A DNA stretch of 64,000 nucleotides from the NCBI GenBank assembly GCA_947495295.1, contig CANLYJ010000002.1, positions 682,001 to 746,000 of the forward strand, given 5' to 3'. The stretch is from an uncultured Paracoccaceae bacterium (GTDB taxonomy: Bacteria; Pseudomonadota; Alphaproteobacteria; Rhodobacterales; Rhodobacteraceae). The translations under genes were made by a program, and so were the position numbers. The notes under the pieces are model-generated. The model was given only the letters and a program-made list of their open reading frames with translations. It was not told the origin of the DNA and did not search any database. Below are positions 43,645 through 53,226 of this stretch, one piece after another; the stretch's first letter is position 1; each line of letters opens with the position of its first letter.

Positions 43645-44577
43645 ATGAGCGATATCAGCATCCAAGACACACAATACGAGGCTAATATGGGCGATTATTT
43701 TGCCCTGTTAAAGCCGCGTGTGATGTCGCTTGTTGTCTTTACCGCACTTGTTGGATTGCTGGTGGCCCCGATGCCGGTGCATCCGTTTATCGGCTTTGTC
43801 GGCATCTTATGTATCGCTGTCGGTGCAGGCGCTTCGGGTGCGCTGAACATGTGGTGGGATGCCGATATCGATGCGCGGATGAAGCGGACAGCCGGCAGAC
43901 CTGTCCCGTCTGGCCGGGTCGCTGCGGGTGAAGCACTTGGCATTGGCCTTGGCCTGTCCGGTTTTGCCATCGTCTTGCTGGCGCTGGCCACAAATTTCCT
44001 CGCCGCATTCCTTCTGGCCTTCACCATCTTTTTTTACGCGGTCGTCTATTCGATGTGGCTGAAACGGGCGACGCCGCAGAATATCGTGATTGGCGGAGCG
44101 GCGGGGGCCTTTCCGCCGATGATCGGGTGGGCTGTGGCCACAGGTGGGGTCAGCATTGAAAGTGTGCTGATGTTCGCCCTGATCTTCATGTGGACCCCTC
44201 CGCATTTCTGGGCATTGGCCCTGTTTGTGAAATCCGATTACGGCAATGCGGGCGTGCCGATGCTGACTGAAACACATGGGCGCGACGCGACCCGCAAACA
44301 TGTTATCATCTATACGTTGCTGCTGGTGCCGGTGGCGCTGGGTCTCGGCCTGACCTCCATCGGTGGGCCGGTCTACATGGCAGTGGCCGTGGTGATGAAT
44401 GGCTGGTTCCTTAAAGGGGCCTATGACATCTATCGCCGTGATGACGCGGCCTGCGAAGCCGATAAACACGCGGTTGAAATCAGTGTTTTCAAAGTCTCGC
44501 TTTACTACCTTTTTGCCCATTTCGGTGCGCTGTTGATCGAGGCAGCGCTGCGCCAATACGGGCTTGGGGGCTGGTGA
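43645..44577 (+). CDS. ctaB: Protoheme IX farnesyltransferase (heme O synthase)
   Basis: NMWWDADIDARMKRTAGRPVPSGRV; FMWTPPHFWALALF. Confidence 0.97.
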   Translation: MSDISIQDTQYEANMGDYFALLKPRVMSLVVFTALVGLLVAPMPVHPFIGFVGILCIAVGAGASGALNMWWDADIDARMKRTAGRPVPSGRVAAGEALGIGLGLSGFAIVLLALATNFLAAFLLAFTIFFYAVVYSMWLKRATPQNIVIGGAAGAFPPMIGWAVATGGVSIESVLMFALIFMWTPPHFWALALFVKSDYGNAGVPMLTETHGRDATRKHVIIYTLLLVPVALGLGLTSIGGPVYMAVAVVMNGWFLKGAYDIYRRDDAACEADKHAVEISVFKVSLYYLFAHFGALLIEAALRQYGLGGW

Positions 44578-44777
44578 TGGCGATCAAGGTCGAACATGAG
44601 ATGCATGAACGGCGGCGCGGGCGCAATATGGGCGTCGGGCTCCTGCTGATCGGGTTCATCGGGATCATCTTCGGCCTGACGGTTGTCAAGGTTTTGCAAC
44701 TTGGCGATGCGGCGCAGTTCGAAAAATTCGACCATGTGGCGCGGCCGCAGATCGTGCCGGAAGGGGGCAACAACTGA
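44574..44777 (+). CDS. Small single-TM protein in the cytochrome oxidase operon
   Basis: 67 aa, one TM, overlaps ctaB stop (ATGA) and ctaG start. Confidence 0.8.
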   Translation: MMAIKVEHEMHERRRGRNMGVGLLLIGFIGIIFGLTVVKVLQLGDAAQFEKFDHVARPQIVPEGGNN

Positions 44778-45391
44778 TGGCGTTGTTTCCAAACCTCGAA
44801 GGGCCGCAGCGGACGGTTGTGCAGACAACATCTGTCGTTGTGATCATGGGTGCGCTGGCTTGGGCGTCAGTGCCGTTTTACGACTGGTTCTGCCGGGTGA
44901 CCGGCTTTGGCGGGGCGACGAACGTGGCCGAGACGGGCAGCGATGTCATCCTTGATCAGACGATCAAGGTGCGGTTTGACGCGTCACTGGAACGCGACAT
45001 GCCATGGACGTTTCAGCCGGAAATCCGCGAGATGGAAATTCGCATCGGTGAGACCGGACTGGCCTTTTACGAGGCGCATAACCCGCTGGATGTGCCTGTG
45101 GCAGGGCAGGCGGCCTATAACGTGACCCCTTACGAGGCCGGCGCGTTTTTCGACAAGATCGAATGTTTCTGCTTTACCGAACAGGTGCTGCAACCGGGTG
45201 AAACCGTGATGATGCCGGTCAGCTTTTTCGTGGACCCTGCCATCGTGAATGACCGCGAAGGGCAATATGTGCATACCATTACGTTAAGCTATACGTTCTA
45301 CCAGATCGATCTGCCCGAGACTGAAATTCAGGCCGCACTGGCCGCTGAAACTTTGACAACGGCGCCGCAAGACGCCATAGAAACGAACTGA
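44777..45391 (+). CDS. ctaG: Cytochrome c oxidase assembly protein CtaG/Cox11
   Basis: [45 protein letters not shown]. Confidence 0.97.
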   Translation: MALFPNLEGPQRTVVQTTSVVVIMGALAWASVPFYDWFCRVTGFGGATNVAETGSDVILDQTIKVRFDASLERDMPWTFQPEIREMEIRIGETGLAFYEAHNPLDVPVAGQAAYNVTPYEAGAFFDKIECFCFTEQVLQPGETVMMPVSFFVDPAIVNDREGQYVHTITLSYTFYQIDLPETEIQAALAAETLTTAPQDAIETN

Positions 45392-45416
45392 AGACAAGCC
45401 GATAGGAACCGACCGC

Positions 45417-46217
45417 ATGGCGCACGCAAAGAACCACGATTATCACATTCTGCCACCGTCGATCTGGCCGCTGATTGGCGGCGTGGGTGGTTTCACCATG
45501 CTGTTCGGGGCGACCCTGTGGATGCACGGGTCAGGACCATACCTGTTCCTGATCGGTCTGGCGGCGGTGCTTTATGTTATGTACGCATGGTGGGCTGAAG
45601 TGGTCGTAGAAAGCCGGGTGGGCGACCACACACCGGTTGTACGCATCGGTCTGCGCTACGGCTTTATCATGTTTATCATGTCTGAGGTCATGTTCTTTGC
45701 AGCATGGTTCTGGTCGTTTTTCAAACACGCCATGTATCCAATGGGGCCGCAAAGCCCCGCGGTTGATGGGGTCTGGCCACCTGTGGGGATCGAAACATTC
45801 GACCCATGGCATCTGCCACTGATCAACACGCTGATCCTGCTCTGTTCGGGTGCTGCGGCCACATGGGCGCACCACGCGCTGGTTCACGAGAATAATCGCG
45901 AAGACATGAAATGGGGCCTGATCCTGGCCGTTGCACTCGGCGCGCTTTTTACGGTGTTTCAGGTCTATGAATACAGCCATGCCGCTTTTGGCTTCTCGGG
46001 TAATATCTACGGCGCAAACTTCTTCATGGCGACCGGCTTTCACGGGGCGCATGTTCTGATCGGCACTATCTTTCTGCTGGTCTGCCTGATCCGGCTACAG
46101 CGCGGGGATTTTACTCCGGAGAAGCATATCGGGTTCGAAGCCGCCGCATGGTACTGGCATTTCGTTGACGTCGTCTGGCTGTTCTTGTTTGCAGCTGTCT
46201 ATGTCTGGGGCGGCTAA
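45417..46217 (+). CDS. ctaE: Cytochrome c oxidase subunit III
   Basis: [44 protein letters not shown]. Confidence 0.97.
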   Translation: MAHAKNHDYHILPPSIWPLIGGVGGFTMLFGATLWMHGSGPYLFLIGLAAVLYVMYAWWAEVVVESRVGDHTPVVRIGLRYGFIMFIMSEVMFFAAWFWSFFKHAMYPMGPQSPAVDGVWPPVGIETFDPWHLPLINTLILLCSGAAATWAHHALVHENNREDMKWGLILAVALGALFTVFQVYEYSHAAFGFSGNIYGANFFMATGFHGAHVLIGTIFLLVCLIRLQRGDFTPEKHIGFEAAAWYWHFVDVVWLFLFAAVYVWGG

Positions 46218-46233
46218 CAACAGAAGCCACAGC

Positions 46234-46259
46234 GTAAGATGGGTTTAAACCCATCTTAC
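46234..46259. repeat. REP-like perfect 26-bp palindrome (copy 4)
   Basis: GTAAGATGGGTTTAAACCCATCTTAC. Confidence 0.9.
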
Positions 46260-46311
46260 ATTCATCAAACGCGCGAGCCATCTCGCGCGTTTCGCAGTTT
46301 GAAGGCCTGGA

Positions 46312-46989
46312 ATGCTGCGTAAGATTCTTTTCCCTCTGATCCTTGGTATCGCCGGATGTGGCGTGTTGGTCAGCCTTGGCCTGTGGCAGGTTGACCGGCT
46401 GGCCTGGAAGGAAGCCATCCTGACGGATATCAACGTCCGGCTCGCGGCTACCCCCAAACAGCTGTCATTTGATGTCACAGAAGCTGCGGATGAATATAGC
46501 CGTGTCACCCTGACCGGCACGCCCACAGGTGCGGAGCTGCATGTGCTTGTGTCCGGCACGGCGGCGGGCACGGGCTATCGGGTGATCTCGGCGTTTGACA
46601 CGCCTGAGGGGCTGATCCTGCTGGATCAGGGTCTCTTGGCCCTGGACAATAAGGACGCTCCGCCCGTGACTGTACCGATGCAGATCACGGGCACCTTGCT
46701 TTGGCCGGATGATGTCAACAGCAACACGCCCGACCCGGATCTGGGCAAGAATATCTGGTTTGCCCGCGATATCGATGCCATGGCTGATGCTTTGCAGACG
46801 GCGCCCCTGCTGGTTGTGGCCAGTACCACAATTCCGCCAGACCCACGCCTGACCCCCCTGCCTGTCACCACCGCAAATATCAAGAATGACCATCTGGAAT
46901 ATGCCATCACATGGTTCTTGCTGGCCGTGGTCTGGGCGATTATGACCCTGTACCTGATTATCCGGACAACCCGGCCAAAGGACGCCTGA
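46312..46989 (+). CDS. SURF1 family cytochrome oxidase biogenesis protein
   Basis: LGLWQVDRLAWKEAIL; end of the cox cluster; C-terminal 'YAITWFLLAVVWAIM'. Confidence 0.92.
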   Translation: MLRKILFPLILGIAGCGVLVSLGLWQVDRLAWKEAILTDINVRLAATPKQLSFDVTEAADEYSRVTLTGTPTGAELHVLVSGTAAGTGYRVISAFDTPEGLILLDQGLLALDNKDAPPVTVPMQITGTLLWPDDVNSNTPDPDLGKNIWFARDIDAMADALQTAPLLVVASTTIPPDPRLTPLPVTTANIKNDHLEYAITWFLLAVVWAIMTLYLIIRTTRPKDA

Positions 46990-46993
46990 ACCG

Positions 46994-48376
46994 ATGCGCT
47001 ATATTTCGACCCGTGGCACAGCCCCCATATTGAGTTTTGAGGAAGCCATGTTGACCGGGCTCGCCCGTGACGGCGGGCTTTACGTGCCCGAAGATATCCC
47101 CACCCTGACCAATACGCAGATCGCCGCGATGGCGGGTAAATCCTATGAGGATATCGCCTATGACGTCATGCGCCCGTTTATTGGCGACACGTTCAGCGAT
47201 GGGCAGTTTCGCGAATTGATTGCCCGGGCTTATACCGGTTTCGGCCACGCCGCCCGTGCCCCATTGGTGCAGCTGGACAGCAACCATTTCCTGCTGGAAC
47301 TGTTCCACGGCCCCACATTGGCCTTCAAAGACTTTGCCATGCAATTGATCGGCCAGATGTTTCAGGCTGCGCTTAGCCGTTCTGGTGATCGGGTGACGAT
47401 TGTGGGGGCCACATCCGGCGACACGGGCTCTGCCGCGATCGAGGCGTTTCGGGGGCTGGATGCGGTGGATGTGTTTATCCTTTACCCGCATGGCCGGGTC
47501 AGCGAGGTGCAGCGCCGCCAGATGACCACCCCGACGGAAACGAACGTGCATGCGTTGGCTGTGGATGGTGATTTCGATGATTGCCAGGCGATGGTCAAAG
47601 ACATGTTCAACGATTTCACCTTCCGCGAAGAGGTGAAACTGGCCGGGGTGAATTCAATCAACTGGGGCAGGGTACTGGCGCAGGTGGTTTATTATTTTAC
47701 AGCCGCCGTGTCGCTGGGCGCGCCGCATCGGCAGGTCAGCTTTACCGTGCCAACCGGCAATTTCGGCGATATCTTTGCCGGCTATGTTGCCAAACAGATG
47801 GGCCTGCCGATTGCTGACCTGGTGGTTGCCACCAACCGCAATGACATTCTGCATCGCACATTGGAAACCGGTGCCTATACCAAGGAAGGGGTCACCCCAA
47901 CGATCAGCCCGTCCATGGATATCCAAGTCAGTTCCAATTTCGAACGCGCCTTGTTTGACGCTTACGGGCGGGACGGGGCGGCGGTGACCGGGCAGATGGA
48001 TGACCTGAAACAGGGTGGTTTTCAGATCAGTCAGGGCGCCTATCAGATGCTGAAGGACGCGTTCAAATCGGGCCGCGCATCCGAGGAAGAGACGCAGGCC
48101 GCGATCAAATCCTACCGCGCCAAACATGGTGAGCTGTTATGCCCGCACACGGCCGTAGGGGTGCATGTGGCCGAGGCGCATCTGGGCACGACCCCTATGG
48201 TCACGCTCGCCACGGCCCACCCCGCGAAATTCCCCGATGCCGTGAAAGCGGCTTCTGGCGTCGCGGCCCCCCTTCCCCCGCGCATGGCGGACCTGTATGA
48301 CCGACCAGAGCGCGTGACGCGCGTAGCAGGGGAATTGGCTGCCATTCAGGCTGTCATCAGGGAACGGATCACATAA
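46994..48376 (+). CDS. thrC: Threonine synthase
   Basis: MRYISTRG; LFHGPTLAFKDFAMQ; VGATSGDTGSAAIEAF. Confidence 0.97.
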   Translation: MRYISTRGTAPILSFEEAMLTGLARDGGLYVPEDIPTLTNTQIAAMAGKSYEDIAYDVMRPFIGDTFSDGQFRELIARAYTGFGHAARAPLVQLDSNHFLLELFHGPTLAFKDFAMQLIGQMFQAALSRSGDRVTIVGATSGDTGSAAIEAFRGLDAVDVFILYPHGRVSEVQRRQMTTPTETNVHALAVDGDFDDCQAMVKDMFNDFTFREEVKLAGVNSINWGRVLAQVVYYFTAAVSLGAPHRQVSFTVPTGNFGDIFAGYVAKQMGLPIADLVVATNRNDILHRTLETGAYTKEGVTPTISPSMDIQVSSNFERALFDAYGRDGAAVTGQMDDLKQGGFQISQGAYQMLKDAFKSGRASEEETQAAIKSYRAKHGELLCPHTAVGVHVAEAHLGTTPMVTLATAHPAKFPDAVKAASGVAAPLPPRMADLYDRPERVTRVAGELAAIQAVIRERIT

Positions 48377-49645
48377 TTGACGATTGAACTACACACGCTG
48401 TCCAACGGGTTTCGGATTGTTACCGAACATATGCCCGGGCTGAAATCATCCAGTATCGGGATCTGGGTACAGGCCGGCGGGCGGCACGAACGGGTTGAAC
48501 AGAACGGGATCGCCCATTTCCTGGAACATATGGCGTTCAAGGGGACCAAGACGCGGTCAGCCTTGCAAATCGCCGAAAGCATCGAAGATGTGGGCGGCTA
48601 TATCAACGCCTATACCAGCCGCGAAATGACCGCTTATTACGCCCGCGTGCTGGAAGACGACGTCGCATTGGGCCTTGATGTGATCGCGGATATCCTGCTG
48701 AACCCGGTTTTTGACCCTGCCGAGATTGAGGTCGAACGCGGCGTGATCCTGCAGGAGATCGGTCAGGCGCTGGATACGCCCGACGATATCATCTTCGATT
48801 GGCTGCAAGAGGTGGCTTATCCCGATCAGGCGCTGGGCCGCACGATCCTTGGCCCGACAGAGCGGGTCAGCGCGTTTTCCCGCGATGATCTGCAAGGCTT
48901 TGTGGGGGAGCATTATGGCCCCAACCAGATGATCCTTGCCGCCGCCGGTGCGGTGGATCACGCCGAGATTGTGAAACAGGCAGAGGCGTTGTTCGGCCAT
49001 TTGCCCGCCGTCGCCCGCGCGCCCGAACTGATGCAAGTGGCCAGTTTTGGCGGTGGCGAACGGCGCGAGAACAAGGCGCTGGAGCAGGTGCATTTTGCAC
49101 TGGCGCTGGAAGGGCCGACTTATCGTGATCCCGCGATCTATACGGCCCAGATCTATGCCAGCGTCATGGGCGGGGGCATGTCGTCGCGCCTGTTTCAGGA
49201 AGTGCGCGAAAACCGTGGGCTGTGCTATGCGATCTTTGCGCAGGCCGGGGCCTATGAAGATACCGGGCTGACCACGATCTATGCAGGTACCAGTGCTGAA
49301 CAGATCGGACAATTGGCCAATATCACCATCGATGAGATGAAGCGGGCAGGCGATGATATGACCGCCGAAGAAGTCGCCCGTGCGCGTGCCCAGATGAAGG
49401 CGGGTCTGCTGATGGGGCTGGAAAGCCCGTCAAACCGCGCCGAGCGTCTGGCGCGGCTTTTGTCGATCTGGGACCGGATTCCAACCATTGACGAAACGGT
49501 TGAACGTATCGACGCGGTGACCACGGGTGATGTCAAAGCCTTTGCCAGACAAATGGCCGGGCAGGCGGGGACGGCCATGGCGCTTTATGGTCCGGCAGAG
49601 GCGGCACCGACGCTGGATGCGTTAAAGGCCCGGCTTGCTGCCTGA
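48377..49645 (+). CDS. M16 family metallopeptidase (processing-peptidase-like); TTG start
   Basis: NGIAHFLEHMAFKGTKTRSA (HxxEH); TTG immediately after the thrC stop. Confidence 0.94.
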   Translation: MTIELHTLSNGFRIVTEHMPGLKSSSIGIWVQAGGRHERVEQNGIAHFLEHMAFKGTKTRSALQIAESIEDVGGYINAYTSREMTAYYARVLEDDVALGLDVIADILLNPVFDPAEIEVERGVILQEIGQALDTPDDIIFDWLQEVAYPDQALGRTILGPTERVSAFSRDDLQGFVGEHYGPNQMILAAAGAVDHAEIVKQAEALFGHLPAVARAPELMQVASFGGGERRENKALEQVHFALALEGPTYRDPAIYTAQIYASVMGGGMSSRLFQEVRENRGLCYAIFAQAGAYEDTGLTTIYAGTSAEQIGQLANITIDEMKRAGDDMTAEEVARARAQMKAGLLMGLESPSNRAERLARLLSIWDRIPTIDETVERIDAVTTGDVKAFARQMAGQAGTAMALYGPAEAAPTLDALKARLAA

Positions 49646-50229
49646 TGCTGGGGACCAAAAAGAAGGTCCGCATCGAAACCGAGCGGTTGACGCTGCGCCC
49701 GCCGATCCATGGGGATTTCCGGGCCTGGACAGCGTTGCGCCGTGACAGCGAAAGCTTTCTCAAACAATGGGAGCCGACCTGGGCCTCTGATCATCTGACC
49801 CGCAAGGCCTTTACCAACCGGGTCTATTGGGCGCAGCGGTCCATCGCCAATGGGACGGCGGTGCCGCTCTTCTTGTTGCGGCGGTCCGATGACACGCTGC
49901 TTGGTGCCATCACGCTGGACAATATCCGGCGTGGCCCGGCGCAGGCGGGCACAACAGGCTATTGGATCGGCGCACCCTTTGCCCGGCAAGGCTACATGAA
50001 AGAGGCGATAGAGGCCGTCGTCCATCATGCCTTTACCGTGCTGGATATCAGCCGGATGGAAGCCGGGTGCCTGCCGGAAAACGATGCCTCGCGCCGCTTG
50101 CTGGAGAAATGCGGCTATAAATACGAGGGCGTTGCGCAAAGCTATCTGCAGATCAACGGGCGTTGGCGGAACCATGTGCTTTATGCCAATCTGCGCCATG
50201 ACCGGCGTGGCAAAACGGATGTGGGGTAG
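49645..50229 (+). CDS. GNAT acetyltransferase (RimJ/RimL-like)
   Basis: IETERLTLRPP; GYWIGAPFARQGYMKEAIEAVVHHAF; ENDASRRLLEKCGYK. Confidence 0.92.
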   Translation: MLGTKKKVRIETERLTLRPPIHGDFRAWTALRRDSESFLKQWEPTWASDHLTRKAFTNRVYWAQRSIANGTAVPLFLLRRSDDTLLGAITLDNIRRGPAQAGTTGYWIGAPFARQGYMKEAIEAVVHHAFTVLDISRMEAGCLPENDASRRLLEKCGYKYEGVAQSYLQINGRWRNHVLYANLRHDRRGKTDVG

Positions 50230-50233
50230 CGGA

Positions 50234-50923
50234 ATGATCCGCATGGCGGGCCTGCCATGGGTCTGTCTGATCTTTCCGCATGCCCTGTGGGCCGACAATC
50301 CAATACTGCGCCTTGGTGTCGAAAGGTCTGACGCCCAAGACGCGGCACTGGCCTATCCAGATGAAGCCACTTGGCGCTGCGACCCACCTTTCACGCCAGC
50401 AACACTGTCGGCCCGCCAGCCGCTGATCGCCAATTGGGTCGACGAACGGTTTTTCCCTGATGCTGCAGCGCAGGCCAGAAATATCGTCGTCCGCCGTGCA
50501 AATCAGGCGGAGACTCAAACACAGAGACGTCAGTTTGAGCGCGAAGCCTTGCATCGATCTGAGGTCGACTTGCAATTGAATGTGTTTTTTCAACTCTGCG
50601 ATTACGAAGGCTTTATCGATATCATCGCGGTTGATTATGAATTGCTTGGACAGATTGGTGATTTGCCCGTCGCACTGTCCGGCACCAGAACACCTGAAGA
50701 TGCAAATGATCTTCAAATCACCTATGTCGGGCAAAAGTGGGATCGGCAGGACGACACGTTTTCGGCGCGCTATTCCTATTTGGGAAACACGGTTGGCCAA
50801 ATGAATATATCATTGGGTTTGCATGAGAATGGGTTTGTCGAAACCATTGATGGTGGTTTGTTGGATGCTGATATCACCATGTTCGATATGACAATCAATG
50901 TTCAAAAAGGGGCTTATGATTGA
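50234..50923 (+). CDS. Hypothetical exported protein
   Basis: Signal-peptide-like N-terminus MIRMAGLPWVCLIFPHALWA; overlaps the next ORF. Confidence 0.65.
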   Translation: MIRMAGLPWVCLIFPHALWADNPILRLGVERSDAQDAALAYPDEATWRCDPPFTPATLSARQPLIANWVDERFFPDAAAQARNIVVRRANQAETQTQRRQFEREALHRSEVDLQLNVFFQLCDYEGFIDIIAVDYELLGQIGDLPVALSGTRTPEDANDLQITYVGQKWDRQDDTFSARYSYLGNTVGQMNISLGLHENGFVETIDGGLLDADITMFDMTINVQKGAYD

Positions 50924-51585
50924 TGGGTGCCCGCCATGCCATCTTTGCCCGTGTGCTAGGCGCTGCATTGCTGCTTCATCCCACTGACGTTCTTGCGCAA
51001 GAACCCAGTGGGATGTTGAACATTTCCTTTGATGCAGAAGCGACGATGCGACCAGCAACGGGCAATGACATAACCTGCCCTGCAAGTTTCGCACCCGCCT
51101 TGATCCAGGTGATTACGACTCCAGAAACTGACATGCGTGGTACGGTTCATCAAACCGGCCCGGTGGTCCGTCGTGGTGTTATGACGGAAAGAACGGCCAC
51201 CACACCCGCGTTTCAAAGCCGGGTTGCGATTGAAGTTACCGGATGCAGTCTGAAACGTCATTTTCTGCCGGTGTCCGGGCAGATCACCGTTGAAATTGAT
51301 AAAGGCGGGTCCGCAGCCTATCGTCAGGTCTTTATGACTGAAACTATCCCAACCACACGGAGCTTTAGGACTGATTATCATGCTGTCCTGATGGGGCCGG
51401 AACGGGCCTTCGGCGTCACTTATTACGCCGATCCGCTGCTATCAGCGACGCAGAACGCGGTGGGTGTGTTGCGCATTTGGCTATCGCAAAGCTGCGACAC
51501 GGGCGATATATGCATAGATGTCGGAACCTGTGAATATGGCGTTGGAACTGTGGCGGCCCGGCTTGTCATTGCGGATGCGGGGTAG
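50923..51585 (+). CDS. Hypothetical exported protein
   Basis: Signal-peptide-like MMGARHAIFARVLGAALLLHPTDVLA (track starts at TTG 50920; ATG at 50923). Confidence 0.65.
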   Translation: MGARHAIFARVLGAALLLHPTDVLAQEPSGMLNISFDAEATMRPATGNDITCPASFAPALIQVITTPETDMRGTVHQTGPVVRRGVMTERTATTPAFQSRVAIEVTGCSLKRHFLPVSGQITVEIDKGGSAAYRQVFMTETIPTTRSFRTDYHAVLMGPERAFGVTYYADPLLSATQNAVGVLRIWLSQSCDTGDICIDVGTCEYGVGTVAARLVIADAG

Positions 51586-51610
51586 AAAAATCTTCGTTAC
51601 GAAGATTTTT
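51586..51610. terminator. Bidirectional hairpin AAAAATCTTCG-TTA-CGAAGATTTTT
   Basis: Perfect 11-bp arms directly after the 51585 stop; A/T flanks serve both strands. Confidence 0.85.
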
Positions 51611-51618
51611 CCCGTCAC

Positions 51619-51640
51619 CAGATTTTTAGCTAAAAATCTG
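51619..51640. terminator. Perfect 22-bp palindrome CAGATTTTTAGCTAAAAATCTG
   Basis: Lies between convergent genes. Confidence 0.75.
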
Positions 51641-51641
51641 T

Positions 51642-52058
51642 CTACTTCGCGCGCAGCCGATTGTTGCGCGCATTGTGTTCCAACTCTACCAGCCCCAGCA
51701 TTTCCAGCACGGGCGAGACGTAGTTGGCGAACCGACCCCGATAGCCTTTGCGCAGCCCGTAATAACCGCCGACCGGGTTATCGTCGCTGCGCGCCCAATG
51801 TTCCAGCGTGCCTTCCTTGACCGGTTTGCCTTCGTCCGCGTTGCCCAGTGGCATCCAGTCGCCATGGGCTTTCAGCATGGCATGGGCATCCTCAATGGCG
51901 CGCAGTTGGTAGGATAGTCGCGTCTTGCCCACCTGTACGACCAGTGCAGGCGGGTCAGCTGCCTCATCCTTCCAGACCTCAAAATCAGAGCTTTGTGGCG
52001 GTGTTTTCAGGATCCACGGGTCGCCTGCGACCCCCATCCCAAATGTGACGCGGTTCAT
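51642..52058 (-). CDS. Conserved hypothetical protein
   Basis: 138 aa; ATGA-type overlap with the upstream SRPBCC gene. Confidence 0.78.
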   Translation of the reverse strand: MNRVTFGMGVAGDPWILKTPPQSSDFEVWKDEAADPPALVVQVGKTRLSYQLRAIEDAHAMLKAHGDWMPLGNADEGKPVKEGTLEHWARSDDNPVGGYYGLRKGYRGRFANYVSPVLEMLGLVELEHNARNNRLRAK

Positions 52059-52477
52059 GCTGTGCCCTCCGCCGCTGCTTTCAGCGCGTCTGCAAATTTC
52101 TCATAGCTTGGTTGCAGGTCCGGAATGAACCGCGTGATCAGACCTTTGAGCGGGCCGGTATATGTTTCCTGCATCTGGAACCGCGTGCCGCTCCCCGCCG
52201 CTGTCAGGATGAATTGCCGGTTGCCCAGAAACAACCCAAGCGGCATGCCGCCATGCCATTCCATGCGCTTTTCAGGGTCAAACACAGCCACTTTGATCGG
52301 AAAAGACCTATTGGGGTCCACCTCGGACCACAGTTTGAAGGACTGGCCGGGCGCGATTTGCCCGTCGATCTTGATGATGCTGAACGTCCCGTCTGACAGT
52401 TTTTCTGCGTTGGTCAGAATAGACCAGACTTTACCGGGCGCAGCCGCGATATCGCGGGTGACGTGATAGGGTGTCAT
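52055..52477 (-). CDS. SRPBCC (START-like) family protein
   Basis: MTPYHVTRDIAAAPGKVWSILTNAEKLSDGTFSI…GTRFQMQETYTGPL. Confidence 0.88.
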   Translation of the reverse strand: MTPYHVTRDIAAAPGKVWSILTNAEKLSDGTFSIIKIDGQIAPGQSFKLWSEVDPNRSFPIKVAVFDPEKRMEWHGGMPLGLFLGNRQFILTAAGSGTRFQMQETYTGPLKGLITRFIPDLQPSYEKFADALKAAAEGTA

Positions 52478-52520
52478 GAAAGCTCCTTGTCTTGACACGG
52501 CCCGGCTTAGCAACCTTTAT

Positions 52521-52537
52521 ATGACATCTTATGTCAT
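52521..52537. promoter_or_regulatory. Putative operator in the SRPBCC/regulator divergent promoter
   Basis: ATGACAT-CTT-ATGTCAT perfect inverted repeat overlapping a plausible -10 (TTGACA-N18-TTTATA). Confidence 0.72.
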
Positions 52538-52552
52538 GTTTGAGAGAGTGTT

Positions 52553-53164
52553 TTGCGCGCATCCCGTCTTTTGCAAATTTTGCTATTGCTCCAGAACCGC
52601 GGCCGGTTGACCTCTGCCCAGTTGGCGGCAGAGCTAGAGGTGACCCCCCGCACCATTCTGCGTGATGTGGATGCGATGACAGAGGCGGGTTTGCCGATCA
52701 TCGTGTTTCAAGGCAATCAAGGCGGGATCGAGCTGGGTTTCAATTACCGCACCCGGCTGACCGGTCTGGATCAGGACGAGGCAGAGGCCTTGGGTGTCAT
52801 CCTTGCCACACGCAATCCGGCACTCGCGGCTTTGGGGATGGGCCCGGCGGCGCGGCGGGCGCAGGCCAAGCTGGTTGAGAGCTTTCCCGATGAGGTGCGT
52901 GCCACTGTGCAGCATGCAATGGATCAGTTTGCGGTTGAGATGCCAGAACCTGCCGATGACCCGCGTGTGCCTGCTTTTGCCGATGCGGTGCGCGGGGGCC
53001 GGATTGTGCGGATCAATGCCAGCAGGCCGGATGCGCGGGTGGTGCATCCGGTGGCGATGCGCTTGGCGGGGGACCGTTGGTTTGTGACGGATGCGCGGAG
53101 CGGGCAGGAGTTCGCGCTGGCAGAGAGCGGCGATATCAATATCTCAGCGCATCGGTTTGCGTGA
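52553..53164 (+). CDS. HTH (YafY/DeoR-like) transcriptional regulator; TTG start
   Basis: RASRLLQILLLLQNRGRLTSAQLAAELEVTPRTILRDVDAMTEAGLPI. Confidence 0.88.
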   Translation: MRASRLLQILLLLQNRGRLTSAQLAAELEVTPRTILRDVDAMTEAGLPIIVFQGNQGGIELGFNYRTRLTGLDQDEAEALGVILATRNPALAALGMGPAARRAQAKLVESFPDEVRATVQHAMDQFAVEMPEPADDPRVPAFADAVRGGRIVRINASRPDARVVHPVAMRLAGDRWFVTDARSGQEFALAESGDINISAHRFA

Positions 53165-53173
53165 TGTCCCGCC

Positions 53174-53226
53174 CCCGGCGGCAACGCCGGGCAGCGCCTG
53201 ACCTTCCCGCCGGGAAGGCGCTGCCC
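53174..53226. repeat. Two overlapping GC-rich hairpins between convergent genes (terminator/REP-like)
   Basis: CCCGGCG-GCAA-CGCCGGG (53174-53191) and GGGCAGCGC…CTTCCCgccGGGAAG…GCGCTGCCC (53189-53226). Confidence 0.8.
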
